Source: Methyloversatilis sp. (lineage in GTDB: Bacteria; Pseudomonadota; Gammaproteobacteria; Burkholderiales; Rhodocyclaceae). From it: 64,000 nucleotides of DNA. The DNA is taken from assembly GCA_016791045.1 (NCBI GenBank), contig JAEUNO010000025.1, positions 1 to 64,000 on the forward strand. Direction: 5' to 3'. Positions 18,974 to 27,462 of the stretch are shown piece by piece; positions within the stretch are counted from its first letter, which is position 1, and each line of letters begins with the position of its first letter. The notes under the pieces were generated by a model. The model was not told where the DNA came from and ran no database searches. It saw only the letters and a program-made list of their open reading frames with translations. The position numbers were made by a program, and so were the translations under genes.

Positions 18974-19689
18974 TCCGCATGCTCGCCAGCGTGCGAGACA
19001 TGGCCGAGGCGCGGGTCGTACTCGACGCCGGCGTCGACCTGATCGATCTGAAGAACCCCGCTGACGGCGCCCTCGGCGCGCTGCCGGTCGATGTCATCCG
19101 CGCAGTCGTCGACTTCGTTGCCGGCCGCACGATCACCAGCGCCACTGCCGGCAACCTCGACCCGGATGCCAGCGAACTGCAGGCGGCGATGGCGCGCATC
19201 GCCGCCACCGGCGTCGATTATGTGAAGGCCGGTCTGTTTCCGCGCGGCTGGGCGCACGGCGGGCGGGGCTACGTCGAGGTGCTGGAATGTCTCACCGGGC
19301 TGCAACCGCTGCCCGGCGCGCGCCGCATTGCGGTCCTTTTTGCCGATCTCGCGCCGCCGCTTGAACTGGTGGACGCGGTGGCCGACGCCGGATTCGACGG
19401 TGTCATGGTCGATACTGCGCTGAAGCAGGGTCGCAGCCTGTGCGATGCCGCATCTTCCGGGTGGCTGGCCGATTTCGTTGCACGCGCTCACGGCCGCCGC
19501 CTCATGTGCGGCCTGGCCGGCTCGTTGTGTGTGGAGCACATCGACGCACTGGCTTTGCAGGCTCCCGACTACCTTGGCTTTCGCGGCGCGCTGTGCGTGG
19601 GGCGCGAACGCGGCAGCGAACTCGACAGCGAAGCGGTGCGGCGCGTGCGCCAGAAACTGCGCGCCATCGAGCACGACGCGGTCGTCTGA
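18970..19689 (+). CDS. mfnB: (5-formylfuran-3-yl)methyl phosphate synthase
   Basis: A 239-residue TIM-barrel enzyme of the DUF556/MfnB family. It makes the furan phosphate precursor of methanofuran from two glyceraldehyde-3-phosphate molecules. Visible landmarks are VDLIDLKNPADGALGALP, whose Lys is the expected Schiff-base residue, VDYVKAGLF, and the C-terminal LCGLAGSL-type phosphate loop (LMCGLAGSLCVEHID). It starts at TTG overlapping the upstream stop (TTGA); an ATG nine bases later is the alternative. Its presence implies a methanofuran-like cofactor for the formyltransferase/hydrolase step of formaldehyde oxidation. Confidence 0.85.
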   Translation: MIRMLASVRDMAEARVVLDAGVDLIDLKNPADGALGALPVDVIRAVVDFVAGRTITSATAGNLDPDASELQAAMARIAATGVDYVKAGLFPRGWAHGGRGYVEVLECLTGLQPLPGARRIAVLFADLAPPLELVDAVADAGFDGVMVDTALKQGRSLCDAASSGWLADFVARAHGRRLMCGLAGSLCVEHIDALALQAPDYLGFRGALCVGRERGSELDSEAVRRVRQKLRAIEHDAVV

Positions 19690-19713
19690 CGGCTCGTCGG
19701 TCGCCCGGACCAC

Positions 19714-19880
19714 CCGTGTCGCCGGAGCGACGCATGCGTTGCCTCTATCCTTGGGTGGGAGGCTCGCCCTGCATGGCGAGCCCGCCTCGCAGGGGCGACG
19801 CAGTGCGTCGCCTCTATCCTTATGTGGGAGGTCGGCTGAATACAGCCGACCCGTGTCGCCGGAGCGACGCATGCGTCGCT
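19714..19880. repeat. 68-bp repeat cluster with non-identical hairpins
   Basis: Units start at 19714, 19782 and 19851 (partial). Flanks are conserved: CGGAGCGACGCATGCGT and GCCTCTATCCTT..GTGGGAGG. The hairpin inside each unit differs in sequence but keeps its pairing: GGCTCGCC..GGCGAGCC in the first and GTCGGCTG..CAGCCGAC in the second. The cluster fills the gap between mfnB and the convergent NtrC-type gene, and the last unit runs into that gene's stop codon. It may be a BIME-like extragenic element or a bidirectional transcription barrier. Confidence 0.75.
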
Positions 19881-21240
19881 AAACCCCGGCGACACCCCAC
19901 ATCGCGCATTTGCGTTCTATGGTCTTGCGCGACACGCCCAGCTGGCGGGCGGCTTCGGATTTGTTGCCGCCGCAGGCGGTGAGCACGTCGAGGATGTGCT
20001 TGCGTTCGACGTCATCGAGCGCGGTGCGCTCGCCTGCGGCGGGCGGGGACAGGCTGCCGAGGGCGTCGGCCGGAAAGTAGCCGAGGATGAGGGCACGTTC
20101 GACCAGGTTGCGCAGTTCGCGGATGTTGCCGGGCCAGTCGTAGCCGGCCATGCGCAACACGGTGTCGCGGTCGAGCGGAATCGGCGCCACACCGAGGCGG
20201 GACGACAGTTGCGCCATGAAGTGGGCGATCAGCAGCTTCACGTCTTCACGCCGTTCGCGCAGCGGCGGAATGGTGATGCGCACGACGTCGAGCCGGTAGA
20301 ACAGGTCCTGCCGGAAGCGGCCGGTGCGCACTTCGGAGGCGAGGTCGCGGTTGCTGGCGGCGACGATGCGGATATCGACCGGGACTTCGCGCGTCGAACC
20401 GACCGGGCGGATCATGCGATCTTCGAGCACGCGCAGCAGCTTGGTCTGCATGGCTTGCGGCAGCTCGGAAATCTCGTCGAGGAACAGCGTGCCGCCCTGG
20501 GCGTAGAACAGCAGGCCGGGGTAGTTGTCCTGCGCGCCGGTGAACGCGCCCTTGACGTGACCGAACAGTTCGGATTCGATCAGTTCGGCGCTGATGGCGC
20601 CGCAATTGACCGGCACGAACGGGGCTGCGGCGCGCGGGCTCATCTGGTGCAGCGCGCGCGCCGCGACTTCCTTGCCGACGCCGGACTCACCGGTCAGCAG
20701 CACGGTGCTGGGCATCGCCGCGGCGCGCCGCAGTACGGTCACCAGTTCGCGTACCGGTGCGGATTCGCCGACCATGCCTTCAACGCCTTCGGTCTGGCGC
20801 GCGATTTCCCGCCGCAGCACATAGTTTTCACGCAGCAGGCCGGCGCGGTCGAAGCAGCGGCCGACGGCATTCATCATCTGGTCGATGCGGAAGGGCTTCA
20901 GGATAAAGTCCGACGCGCCGGCACGCAGCGCGTTGATGGCGGTTTCGATGTCGGCAAACGCGGTGATCAGGATGACATCGCACTGGTGCCCCTGTTCGCG
21001 CAGCTCGTTGAGCCACTCGAGGCCGCTGCGGCCGGGCAGGGTGATGTCGAGGATGATGAGGTCGAAGTGCAACCGGGCGAACAGCTGCTGCGCGGTTTCA
21101 ACGCTGCCGGCGGCTTCCACCAGACCGCAGCGCGCACCCAGGGCGCGTGTAATGAAGCTGCGCATGCCTTCTTCGTCATCGACCACCAGCACCGAATACT
21201 GCTGCCAGTCGCGCGTGCCCGCGCCTGCTGCAGCCGTCAC
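19879..21240 (-). CDS. NtrC-type sigma-54 response regulator
   Basis: A 453-residue two-component regulator. The receiver domain (about 17-130) has DDEEG and a phosphoacceptor Asp in IILDITLPG (about 64). The AAA+ domain shows GESGVGKE (about 185) and the sigma-54 loop GAFTGA (about 232). A Fis-type helix-turn-helix lies at the end (GGNKSEAARQLGVSRKTIERK). The GTG at 21240 overlaps the stop of the universal stress protein gene. No histidine kinase is adjacent, so its partner is elsewhere or it answers to small phosphodonors. Confidence 0.9.
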   Translation of the reverse strand: MTAAAGAGTRDWQQYSVLVVDDEEGMRSFITRALGARCGLVEAAGSVETAQQLFARLHFDLIILDITLPGRSGLEWLNELREQGHQCDVILITAFADIETAINALRAGASDFILKPFRIDQMMNAVGRCFDRAGLLRENYVLRREIARQTEGVEGMVGESAPVRELVTVLRRAAAMPSTVLLTGESGVGKEVAARALHQMSPRAAAPFVPVNCGAISAELIESELFGHVKGAFTGAQDNYPGLLFYAQGGTLFLDEISELPQAMQTKLLRVLEDRMIRPVGSTREVPVDIRIVAASNRDLASEVRTGRFRQDLFYRLDVVRITIPPLRERREDVKLLIAHFMAQLSSRLGVAPIPLDRDTVLRMAGYDWPGNIRELRNLVERALILGYFPADALGSLSPPAAGERTALDDVERKHILDVLTACGGNKSEAARQLGVSRKTIERKCAMWGVAGV

Positions 21241-21674
21241 GGATTCTGCACGGCGACCAGGATGCTGCACGGCGCTTCTTCGACGAGCGAAGCCCCGACC
21301 GAACCTTTCCACCAGCGCTCAAGCCGTGACGGGTGATGCTTGTGACCGATCACGATGAGGTCGACTTTCAGTTCGCGCGCCATGCGGCTGATTTCGCGCA
21401 CCGCATCGCCGGTCACCAGATGGCCGGCCGCCTTCACGTTGCGTGCGGCGAGCTGGGCCAGGCCATCATCGAGCACCTGCGCGAAGCGCGCGTTTTCCTC
21501 TTCCTGTGGCACGTCGGCGACAAAGCCTTCGGCGACGAACAGCGTCGGTGCGATGGGTGCAACCGCCAGCAGGTGAATTTCGGCATGCAGCAGGTTGTTG
21601 ATGTCGGCGCATTCGAACAGCGCACGGCGGCCGGATTCGGATCCGTCGTAGGCGAGCAGGACCTTGCTGTACAT
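21237..21674 (-). CDS. Universal stress protein (UspA family)
   Basis: A 145-residue single-domain protein. It opens with KVLLAYDGSESGRRAL and has the nucleotide-binding GHKHHP..W..GSVGASLVEEAPCSILV segment. The pattern GHKH-x9-GS is close to the G-x2-G-x9-G(S/T) ATP motif, but His replaces the second Gly. It is translationally coupled (GTGA) to the NtrC-type regulator, an uncommon pairing. It is probably cytoplasmic and involved in stress or dormancy responses. Confidence 0.9.
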   Translation of the reverse strand: MYSKVLLAYDGSESGRRALFECADINNLLHAEIHLLAVAPIAPTLFVAEGFVADVPQEEENARFAQVLDDGLAQLAARNVKAAGHLVTGDAVREISRMARELKVDLIVIGHKHHPSRLERWWKGSVGASLVEEAPCSILVAVQNP

Positions 21675-21731
21675 GGGATGCTCCCTGTCGATACAGTCAG
21701 ATCTGCCGCGCGGAAGTGCGCGACAAGACGT

Positions 21732-22526
21732 TTACCAGAGCTTCCACCACGGGTCGTCCTTGCCGTCCTGGAAGCCCAGTTCCGGGTAGGTGCTGTCGGG
21801 GAAGTTCTTCACCATGACGCGCTTGGCGTCCTCCTGCAGGTCGCTCAGACCGAGCTGCTCGTACGAGCGGGTGAGGATGTACAGCGCTTCTTCGGTCGAC
21901 GGCGATTCCTGGAAATTGCTGATCGCGAACTGTGCGCGGTTCGCCGCGGCGAGATAGGCGCCGCGCCGGAAGTAATAGCGCGCCACGTGTACCTCGGCGG
22001 CGGCCAGCGCATTGACCAGATAGCCCATGCGCGCCTTGGCGTCCGGCACATACTTGCTGTCCGGATAGCGCGTGATCAGTTCCTTCAGCGCGTCGAACGA
22101 GTCGCGCAGGCCCTTGGGATCGCGTTCGGTCATGTCCTGACGCGAAATCTTGCTCATGAAGCCCATGTCTTCGTTGAAATCGACCAGGCCGCGCAGGTAG
22201 AAGATGTAGTCGATGTTCGGGTGATTGGGGTGCAGGCGGATGAATCGTTCGCAGGCGGCAAGCGCCTGTACGCGGTCACCGGAGCGGTAGTAGGCGTAGG
22301 CCACCTCGATCTGGGCCTGCTGCGCGTAACGGCCGTAGGGGTAACGCGCTTCCAGCTTTTCGTACATCTTGACCGACTGGTCAAAGGCGCCTTCGTCGAG
22401 CAGTTGCTTGGCTTCGGTGTAGAGGCGCTGCGCCGACCAGTTGGCCGTTTCGTCGATCTTCTTCGGCAGGATGTTGCAGCCAGCGGACAGCATCACCACA
22501 AGCACTATCGTTAAAATACGCCACAT
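21732..22526 (-). CDS. bamD: Outer-membrane assembly lipoprotein BamD
   Basis: A 264-residue lipoprotein of the BAM complex, which inserts beta-barrel proteins in the outer membrane. It has a signal peptide with lipobox LSAGC (Cys17), followed by TPR-like repeats (LYTEAKQLLDEGAFDQSVKMYEKL, AYAYYRSGDRVQALAACERFI). Length is normal. Its ATG (22526-22524) overlaps the ATG of the divergent rluD (22525-22527), so each gene's promoter must lie within the other's coding sequence. Confidence 0.95.
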   Translation of the reverse strand: MWRILTIVLVVMLSAGCNILPKKIDETANWSAQRLYTEAKQLLDEGAFDQSVKMYEKLEARYPYGRYAQQAQIEVAYAYYRSGDRVQALAACERFIRLHPNHPNIDYIFYLRGLVDFNEDMGFMSKISRQDMTERDPKGLRDSFDALKELITRYPDSKYVPDAKARMGYLVNALAAAEVHVARYYFRRGAYLAAANRAQFAISNFQESPSTEEALYILTRSYEQLGLSDLQEDAKRVMVKNFPDSTYPELGFQDGKDDPWWKLW

Positions 22527-23490
22527 GACCGAACCAGCCCTGGAAGAGATTCAAGACGAGGATTATATCGCCGAGCCGCCCGGTCATCGACTTCATGCAG
22601 TGGTGCCGCCCGGCGTGGTCGGCCAGCGGCTCGATATAGTGCTCGCTGCCGTGTGGCCGCAGTACTCGCGGGCGCGGCTTCAGGACTGGCTGCGCGCGGG
22701 TCGGGTGAAGGTGGACGAGGCGGTGGCGAGCGACACCCGGCGCCGCACCTTCACCGGCGAGCGGCTCGAACTCGATCCCGACGCACCGGCGCCGGACACC
22801 GTGCATGCGCCGCAGGACATCCCGCTCGACATCATTCACGAAGACGACACGCTGCTGGTGGTCAGCAAGCCGGCCGGCATGGTCGTGCACCCGGGCAATG
22901 GCGTGCCGGACGGTACCTTGCTCAATGCGCTGCTGCATCACCGCCCGGCGCTGGCGCAGATTCCGCGCGCCGGCATCGTGCATCGGCTGGACAAGGATAC
23001 GACCGGCCTTCTGGTGGTGGCCTGCACGCTCGAGGCGCAGACCGATCTGGTACGCCAGCTTCAGGCGCGCACCGTGTCGCGCCGCTACATCGCGGTGGTC
23101 CGCGGTGCCGTGCGGGCCGACGGCGTGGTTGACGCGCCGATCGGCCGTCATCCGGTGCACCGCACGCGCATGGCCGTCGTACCGACCGGGCGGCCGGCGC
23201 GCACCCACTACGCCGTGCGCGACCGCCTGCGCGACGCCACGGCGCTCGAGTGCCGGCTGGAAACCGGCCGCACACACCAGATACGCGTACACATGGCATC
23301 CATCGGTCACCCGCTGCTCGGTGATGACACCTATGCGCCGCGCCCGGTGGCGGCGCAGTTCGACCGGCAGGCGCTGCACGCCTGGCGCCTCGGTCTGATC
23401 CACCCGAAAAGTGGCGCCGACGTCGCCTGGGAAGTGCCGCTGCCGGATGACCTGGTGCAGCTGATCGACAGCCTGCGCGCGTCCCGATGA
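22525..23490 (+). CDS. rluD: 23S rRNA pseudouridine synthase RluD
   Basis: A 321-residue enzyme that forms pseudouridines in helix 69 of 23S rRNA. An N-terminal S4-like domain (about 30-90: VGQRLDIVLAAVWPQYSRARLQDWL) is followed by the catalytic domain with Asp156 in HRLDKDTTGLLV. The ATG at 22525 is chosen because the extended frame upstream is antisense to bamD. A TAAAAT hexamer (22512-22517) ends seven bases before it and no ribosome site is visible, so the message may be leaderless. The stop overlaps the next gene (ATGA). Confidence 0.93.
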   Translation: MTEPALEEIQDEDYIAEPPGHRLHAVVPPGVVGQRLDIVLAAVWPQYSRARLQDWLRAGRVKVDEAVASDTRRRTFTGERLELDPDAPAPDTVHAPQDIPLDIIHEDDTLLVVSKPAGMVVHPGNGVPDGTLLNALLHHRPALAQIPRAGIVHRLDKDTTGLLVVACTLEAQTDLVRQLQARTVSRRYIAVVRGAVRADGVVDAPIGRHPVHRTRMAVVPTGRPARTHYAVRDRLRDATALECRLETGRTHQIRVHMASIGHPLLGDDTYAPRPVAAQFDRQALHAWRLGLIHPKSGADVAWEVPLPDDLVQLIDSLRASR

Positions 23491-24242
23491 CGCTGCCGCT
23501 GATCCGCCCCGACTGGCCGGCCCCGCCCGGCGTCCATGCCGCCGTGACGACCCGGCTCGGCGGTGTCAGCCCGCCGCCTTTCGGTCCATTCAACCCGGCC
23601 TCGCACGTGGGCGATGATCCGGTAGCGGTCGCGGCGAATCGCGCGCTGCTGCGCGCCTGCCTGCCTGCCGAACCGCTGTGGCTCGATCAGGTACACGGCG
23701 CGGACGTGGCGGATGCGGACCGCGACCGCACGGCGTGCGCCGACGCATCGGTGTCGCATCAACCGGGTTCGGTGTGCGCGGTGCTGACCGCCGACTGTCT
23801 GCCGGTGCTGTTCTGCAACCGGCAAGGCACGGTGGTGGCTGCCGCGCATGCAGGGTGGCGGGGGCTGGTCGCCGGCGTGCTCAGCCGTACCGTCGAACGC
23901 ATGGGCTGTCCGGCGTCAGACATCCTGGCCTGGCTCGGACCGGCCATCGGACCGGATGCCTTCGAGGTCGGACCTGAAGTGAAGGATGCCTTTGCGGCGC
24001 GGCTGGCGCGGGCGGAAGACGCCTTCAGGCCCGGCGAGGGCGACCGGCTGTTTGCCGACATCTACCGGCTGGCCCGGCTCGAACTGGCGCAGGCCGGCGT
24101 GCACGCGGTATACGGAGGCGGTTTGTGCACGGTTGGACAGGCCGGCCTGTTCCATTCTTTCCGTCGCGACGGACGTACCGGACGCATGGCCAGCCTGGTC
24201 TGGCGGACGGCAGGCCCCGCTGCGTCGCCGGATCAAGGATAA
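23487..24242 (+). CDS. pgeF: YfiH/PgeF-family purine nucleoside phosphorylase-like (laccase-domain) protein
   Basis: A 251-residue DUF152 protein. The metal-site motifs are VCAVLTADCLPVLFCN (Cys), AAAHAGWRGLVAGVL (His) and the C-terminal GGGLCTV. Family members were named polyphenol oxidases; later work supports purine nucleoside phosphorylase/deaminase activity and cell-wall precursor editing. Coupling to rluD by a 4-base overlap is usual in proteobacteria. Confidence 0.9.
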   Translation: MTLPLIRPDWPAPPGVHAAVTTRLGGVSPPPFGPFNPASHVGDDPVAVAANRALLRACLPAEPLWLDQVHGADVADADRDRTACADASVSHQPGSVCAVLTADCLPVLFCNRQGTVVAAAHAGWRGLVAGVLSRTVERMGCPASDILAWLGPAIGPDAFEVGPEVKDAFAARLARAEDAFRPGEGDRLFADIYRLARLELAQAGVHAVYGGGLCTVGQAGLFHSFRRDGRTGRMASLVWRTAGPAASPDQG

Positions 24243-24274
24243 TCCGGCCTCTTTTCAGCTACGCGCGGCACTTT

Positions 24275-25168
24275 ATGTCTGTACTCATGTGGATCGTGCT
24301 CGCCTCGCTCGTGGGCGGCGTGATCAGTGTATGCGCCGCTGCCCTGGTCGGTTTTGCCGCGAAGCCGCACAGCATTCCGCTGCTCATCAGCTATTCGGTC
24401 GGTGCATTGCTCGGTGCATCGTTGCTGGGCGTGCTGCCACAGGCGATCACCGAAATCGGCAGCGTCGAGGTCGCCACGAGCATTCTTCTGGCCGGCATCC
24501 TCGGTTTCTTCCTGCTGGAAAAACTGGTGCTCTGGCGGCATTGCCATGAAGTGAGCTGCGAGGCGCATGACCCGGTCGAAGTGAAGCGTCCCGCGACGAC
24601 GGCGCATTCGTACCGGCCGGTCGCCCAGGCGACTGCGCCCGTGACGCTCCACGCCCACGGTCATGCAGCGGGCGGCGGCCATGCGCATGGCTACGGCAGC
24701 GAGGAATCCGTGCGCAGCGCATCGTTGATCCTGATCGGTGACGCCTTCCACAATTTCGTCGATGGCGTGCTGATCGCCGCTGCCTTCACGCAGAGCATTC
24801 CGCTCGGCATCGTCACCGCCACCGCGATCGTGGCGCACGAAATCCCGCAGGAAGTCGGCGACTACCTGGTCCTGCTGCACTCGGGCATGAGCCGCATGAA
24901 GGCGCTCGCCTTCAATCTGCTGTCGAGCATGGCCACGCTGGTCGGCGCCGTGGGCGCGTACTTCGCGCTGGCGTCGATATCAGGGGCGGTGCCCTACCTG
25001 CTGTGCATCGCGGCGGCCAGCATGATCTACGTCGCCGTCGCCGACCTGATCCCCGGTCTGCACCGCCGCGCCGAACTGTCCGCCACCATTCAGCAGGTGG
25101 TCCTCATTTCGGCCGGCATCGGCAGCATCGTGCTGATCCACCATCTGGTCGACGGATTCGCCCACTGA
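24275..25168 (+). CDS. ZIP-family divalent metal transporter
   Basis: A 297-residue inner-membrane protein with about eight transmembrane segments. The third-to-fourth loop is His-rich (HAHGHAAGGGHAHGYG, about 128-145). The metal-binding motifs HNFVDG and HEIPQE are intact in the fourth and fifth segments. It likely imports zinc or iron. The last 189 bases overlap an open frame on the opposite strand. Confidence 0.9.
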   Translation: MSVLMWIVLASLVGGVISVCAAALVGFAAKPHSIPLLISYSVGALLGASLLGVLPQAITEIGSVEVATSILLAGILGFFLLEKLVLWRHCHEVSCEAHDPVEVKRPATTAHSYRPVAQATAPVTLHAHGHAAGGGHAHGYGSEESVRSASLILIGDAFHNFVDGVLIAAAFTQSIPLGIVTATAIVAHEIPQEVGDYLVLLHSGMSRMKALAFNLLSSMATLVGAVGAYFALASISGAVPYLLCIAAASMIYVAVADLIPGLHRRAELSATIQQVVLISAGIGSIVLIHHLVDGFAH

Positions 25169-25360
25169 AGCTTCGGCCTGCGCGAGCAGCGCCTTGCGGT
25201 GCGCGGAGCGCCGTCGCGCCGGCGTGCCGAAAATCCACAGGAAAAGCGCCAGCGGCGCCAGACCATAGAAAACAAAGGTCATGATGCCGGCGATGACTGA
25301 CTGCTCGGTGATCGACATCATCAGCACGACGTAGATCCAGGCGATTGCGACGATGTACAT
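24980..25360 (-). CDS. Small two-helix membrane protein, convergently overlapping the ZIP gene
   Basis: A 126-residue frame. The N-terminal 55 residues look like a real protein: two hydrophobic helices (MYIVAIAWIYVVLMM and GIMTFVFYGLAPLALFLWIFG) followed by a basic stretch (TPARRRSAHRKALL). The remaining part, antisense to the ZIP gene, is rich in Asp, Gly and Gln and may be poorly structured. The function is unknown. The start at 25360 follows CATTCTGG-type sequence with only a weak ribosome site. Confidence 0.6.
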   Translation of the reverse strand: MYIVAIAWIYVVLMMSITEQSVIAGIMTFVFYGLAPLALFLWIFGTPARRRSAHRKALLAQAEASVGESVDQMVDQHDAADAGRNEDHLLNGGGQFGAAVQTGDQVGDGDVDHAGRRDAQQVGHRP

Positions 25361-25388
25361 CCAGTGTGACTCCTTCCGCATTCCGGGA

Positions 25389-25439
25389 TTGACACAGTTT
25401 TTGTGCGATGCAACAATTCTCGGGAAGGCTGAATGTTGC
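25389..25439 (+). promoter_or_regulatory. Candidate phaC promoter with overlapping inverted repeat
   Basis: TTGACA (25389-25394), a 17-base spacer and AACAAT (25412-25417) form a sigma-70-like promoter about 190 bases before phaC. The inverted repeat GCAACA (25410-25415) / TGTTGC (25434-25439) covers the -10 and the likely start point. A repressor such as PhaR, encoded downstream, could bind here; that link is inferred. Confidence 0.45.
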
Positions 25440-25612
25440 GAGAGGTAATAGAGCTGATCGTGCTGCGTTCATGCAATGCCGGACCGGAAGACAGGTCCTT
25501 TCAAGTTGCCGCTGCTATGCTCGGTAGCCGTATATCCGTATCCGATGGCGCTGCAGCTTACCGTCGCTTGCCGCGCATCCGGGTACATCAGGAACGACAG
25601 GAATCGAATTAG

Positions 25613-27394
25613 ATGAGCAGCGAATCGGCAACGCCCGCGTCTTCATCAGTGCCGCCGTCCGGTGCGCAGACCCAGGACTGGATGTCCATCATGACTGCCA
25701 TGAGTCGCACCTTCAGCGACTTCATGGCACGCCAGCAGATTCCGGACGCTGCCCGCGCCGCCGCCGCTCAGACACCTTTTCCGGCAATCGGTTTTCCGCC
25801 GCCCGAAGCGGAACGCTTCAACGCCCTGCACCAGCAGTGGCTGAACAGCCAACATCAGCTCTGGCAGGCCTTTGCACAACGCAAACCCGATGAACCGGGC
25901 ACCCCGGTGGTCAGGATGGATCCGTCGGATCGCCGCTTCCGTGCGCCGGAATGGTCGGACAGCCCGTATTTCGACTATCTGCGCCAGGCTTATGCGCTGA
26001 ACGCGACCTTCATGCGCGAGTGCATCGAGGCCACGCCGGTCGCCGACGGACGTGCCAAGGAGCGCATGCGCTATCTGTCGAAGCAGATGATCGAGGCGAT
26101 GTCGCCGGCGAATTTCGCCGCGACCAACCCCGAATTCATCCAGACGGCACTGCGCACCGAAGGCGAAAGCATCCGCAAGGGCATGGAAAACCTGTTGCGC
26201 GATCTGCAGCAGGGCTACATTTCGATGTCGGCGCCGGGCGCCTTCGAGGTTGGCAGGAATCTGGCCGTGACGCCGGGTTCGGTGGTGTTCGCGAACGCGT
26301 TGATACAGCTGATCCAGTACGCGCCGCTGACCGCCAAGGTGCATGCGAAGCCGCTGCTGATCATCCCGCCCTGCATCAACAAGTACTACCTGATGGACCT
26401 GCAGCCGGAAAACTCGCTGGTACGCTATCTGGTCGAACAGGGCTTCACGGTTTTCCTTGTGTCGTGGCGGAATCCGGACGACTCGATGAGCAACCTGACC
26501 TGGGAAAACTACCTCAGTCTCGGCCCGCTGACTGCGCTGGATGTCGTACGCGACATCACGGGTGACGCACAGCCGAATACGCTGGGTTTCTGCGTCGGCG
26601 GCACCATTCTGGCCTCGGCGCTCGCCGTGGCCTGCGGTCGCGGCGAGAAGCCGGCAGCCAGCATGGCCTTGCTGACCACGCTGCTCGACTTTTCCGACGC
26701 CGGAGAACTCGCCTGCCTGATCGACGAAGGCATGGTGGCTGCGCGCGAAGCAACCATAGGACGAGGTGGCCTGCTGCCCGGGCGCGAACTGGCGCAGACC
26801 TTCAGCAGCCTGCGGCCGAACGACCTGATCTGGAATTACGTGGTCGGCAACTACCTCAAGGGCGAAACGCCGCCGCCTTTCGACATCCTGCACTGGAACT
26901 GCGACAGCACGAATCTGCCCGGGCCCTTCCTGACCTGGTATCTGCGCAACCTGTATCTGGAAAACAGCCTGCGCGTGCCGGGCAAGCTCGAGGTACTCGG
27001 CGTGCGGCTCGATCTGGGCAAGGTCGACATGCCGGCCTATCTGCTTGCCACATCGGAAGATCACATCGTGCCCTGGACCGGCGCCTATCTGGCGCGCGGC
27101 CTGCTGGGTGGCGACACCACCTTCGTGCTCGGCGCGAGCGGCCACGTTGCCGGCACGATCAATCCGGTTTCGAAGGACAAGCGCTCGCACTGGACCGGTG
27201 GCGATGCATCGACTGCGCTGGAATGGCGCGCAGGTGCGACCGAACATCTGGGCAGCTGGTGGAAGCACTACGCCGTGTGGCTGGCGGGCAAGTCCGGCAA
27301 GAAGGTCGCCGCCCCGAAAGCCCCCGGAAATGCACGATACGCCGTGATTGAAGCGGCGCCCGGACGGTACGTGAAAGGGCTTGCAACGACTTGA
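25613..27394 (+). CDS. phaC: Class I polyhydroxyalkanoate synthase
   Basis: A 593-residue enzyme that polymerises (R)-3-hydroxybutyryl-CoA into PHB at the granule surface. The alpha/beta-hydrolase domain holds the lipase-like box GFCVGGT with catalytic Cys at about 327, the Asp in SEDHIVPW and the His in SGHVAG. The N-terminal domain (about 1-200) and total length fit class I synthases. Two acetoacetyl-CoA reductase genes and phaR follow. Confidence 0.95.
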   Translation: MSSESATPASSSVPPSGAQTQDWMSIMTAMSRTFSDFMARQQIPDAARAAAAQTPFPAIGFPPPEAERFNALHQQWLNSQHQLWQAFAQRKPDEPGTPVVRMDPSDRRFRAPEWSDSPYFDYLRQAYALNATFMRECIEATPVADGRAKERMRYLSKQMIEAMSPANFAATNPEFIQTALRTEGESIRKGMENLLRDLQQGYISMSAPGAFEVGRNLAVTPGSVVFANALIQLIQYAPLTAKVHAKPLLIIPPCINKYYLMDLQPENSLVRYLVEQGFTVFLVSWRNPDDSMSNLTWENYLSLGPLTALDVVRDITGDAQPNTLGFCVGGTILASALAVACGRGEKPAASMALLTTLLDFSDAGELACLIDEGMVAAREATIGRGGLLPGRELAQTFSSLRPNDLIWNYVVGNYLKGETPPPFDILHWNCDSTNLPGPFLTWYLRNLYLENSLRVPGKLEVLGVRLDLGKVDMPAYLLATSEDHIVPWTGAYLARGLLGGDTTFVLGASGHVAGTINPVSKDKRSHWTGGDASTALEWRAGATEHLGSWWKHYAVWLAGKSGKKVAAPKAPGNARYAVIEAAPGRYVKGLATT

Positions 27395-27462
27395 GAAATG
27401 GCGGCCTTAAAGAGGGGGGCCGCGGCAGCGAAATACCCTCAAAAAAATCGGAGGAGACAAGC

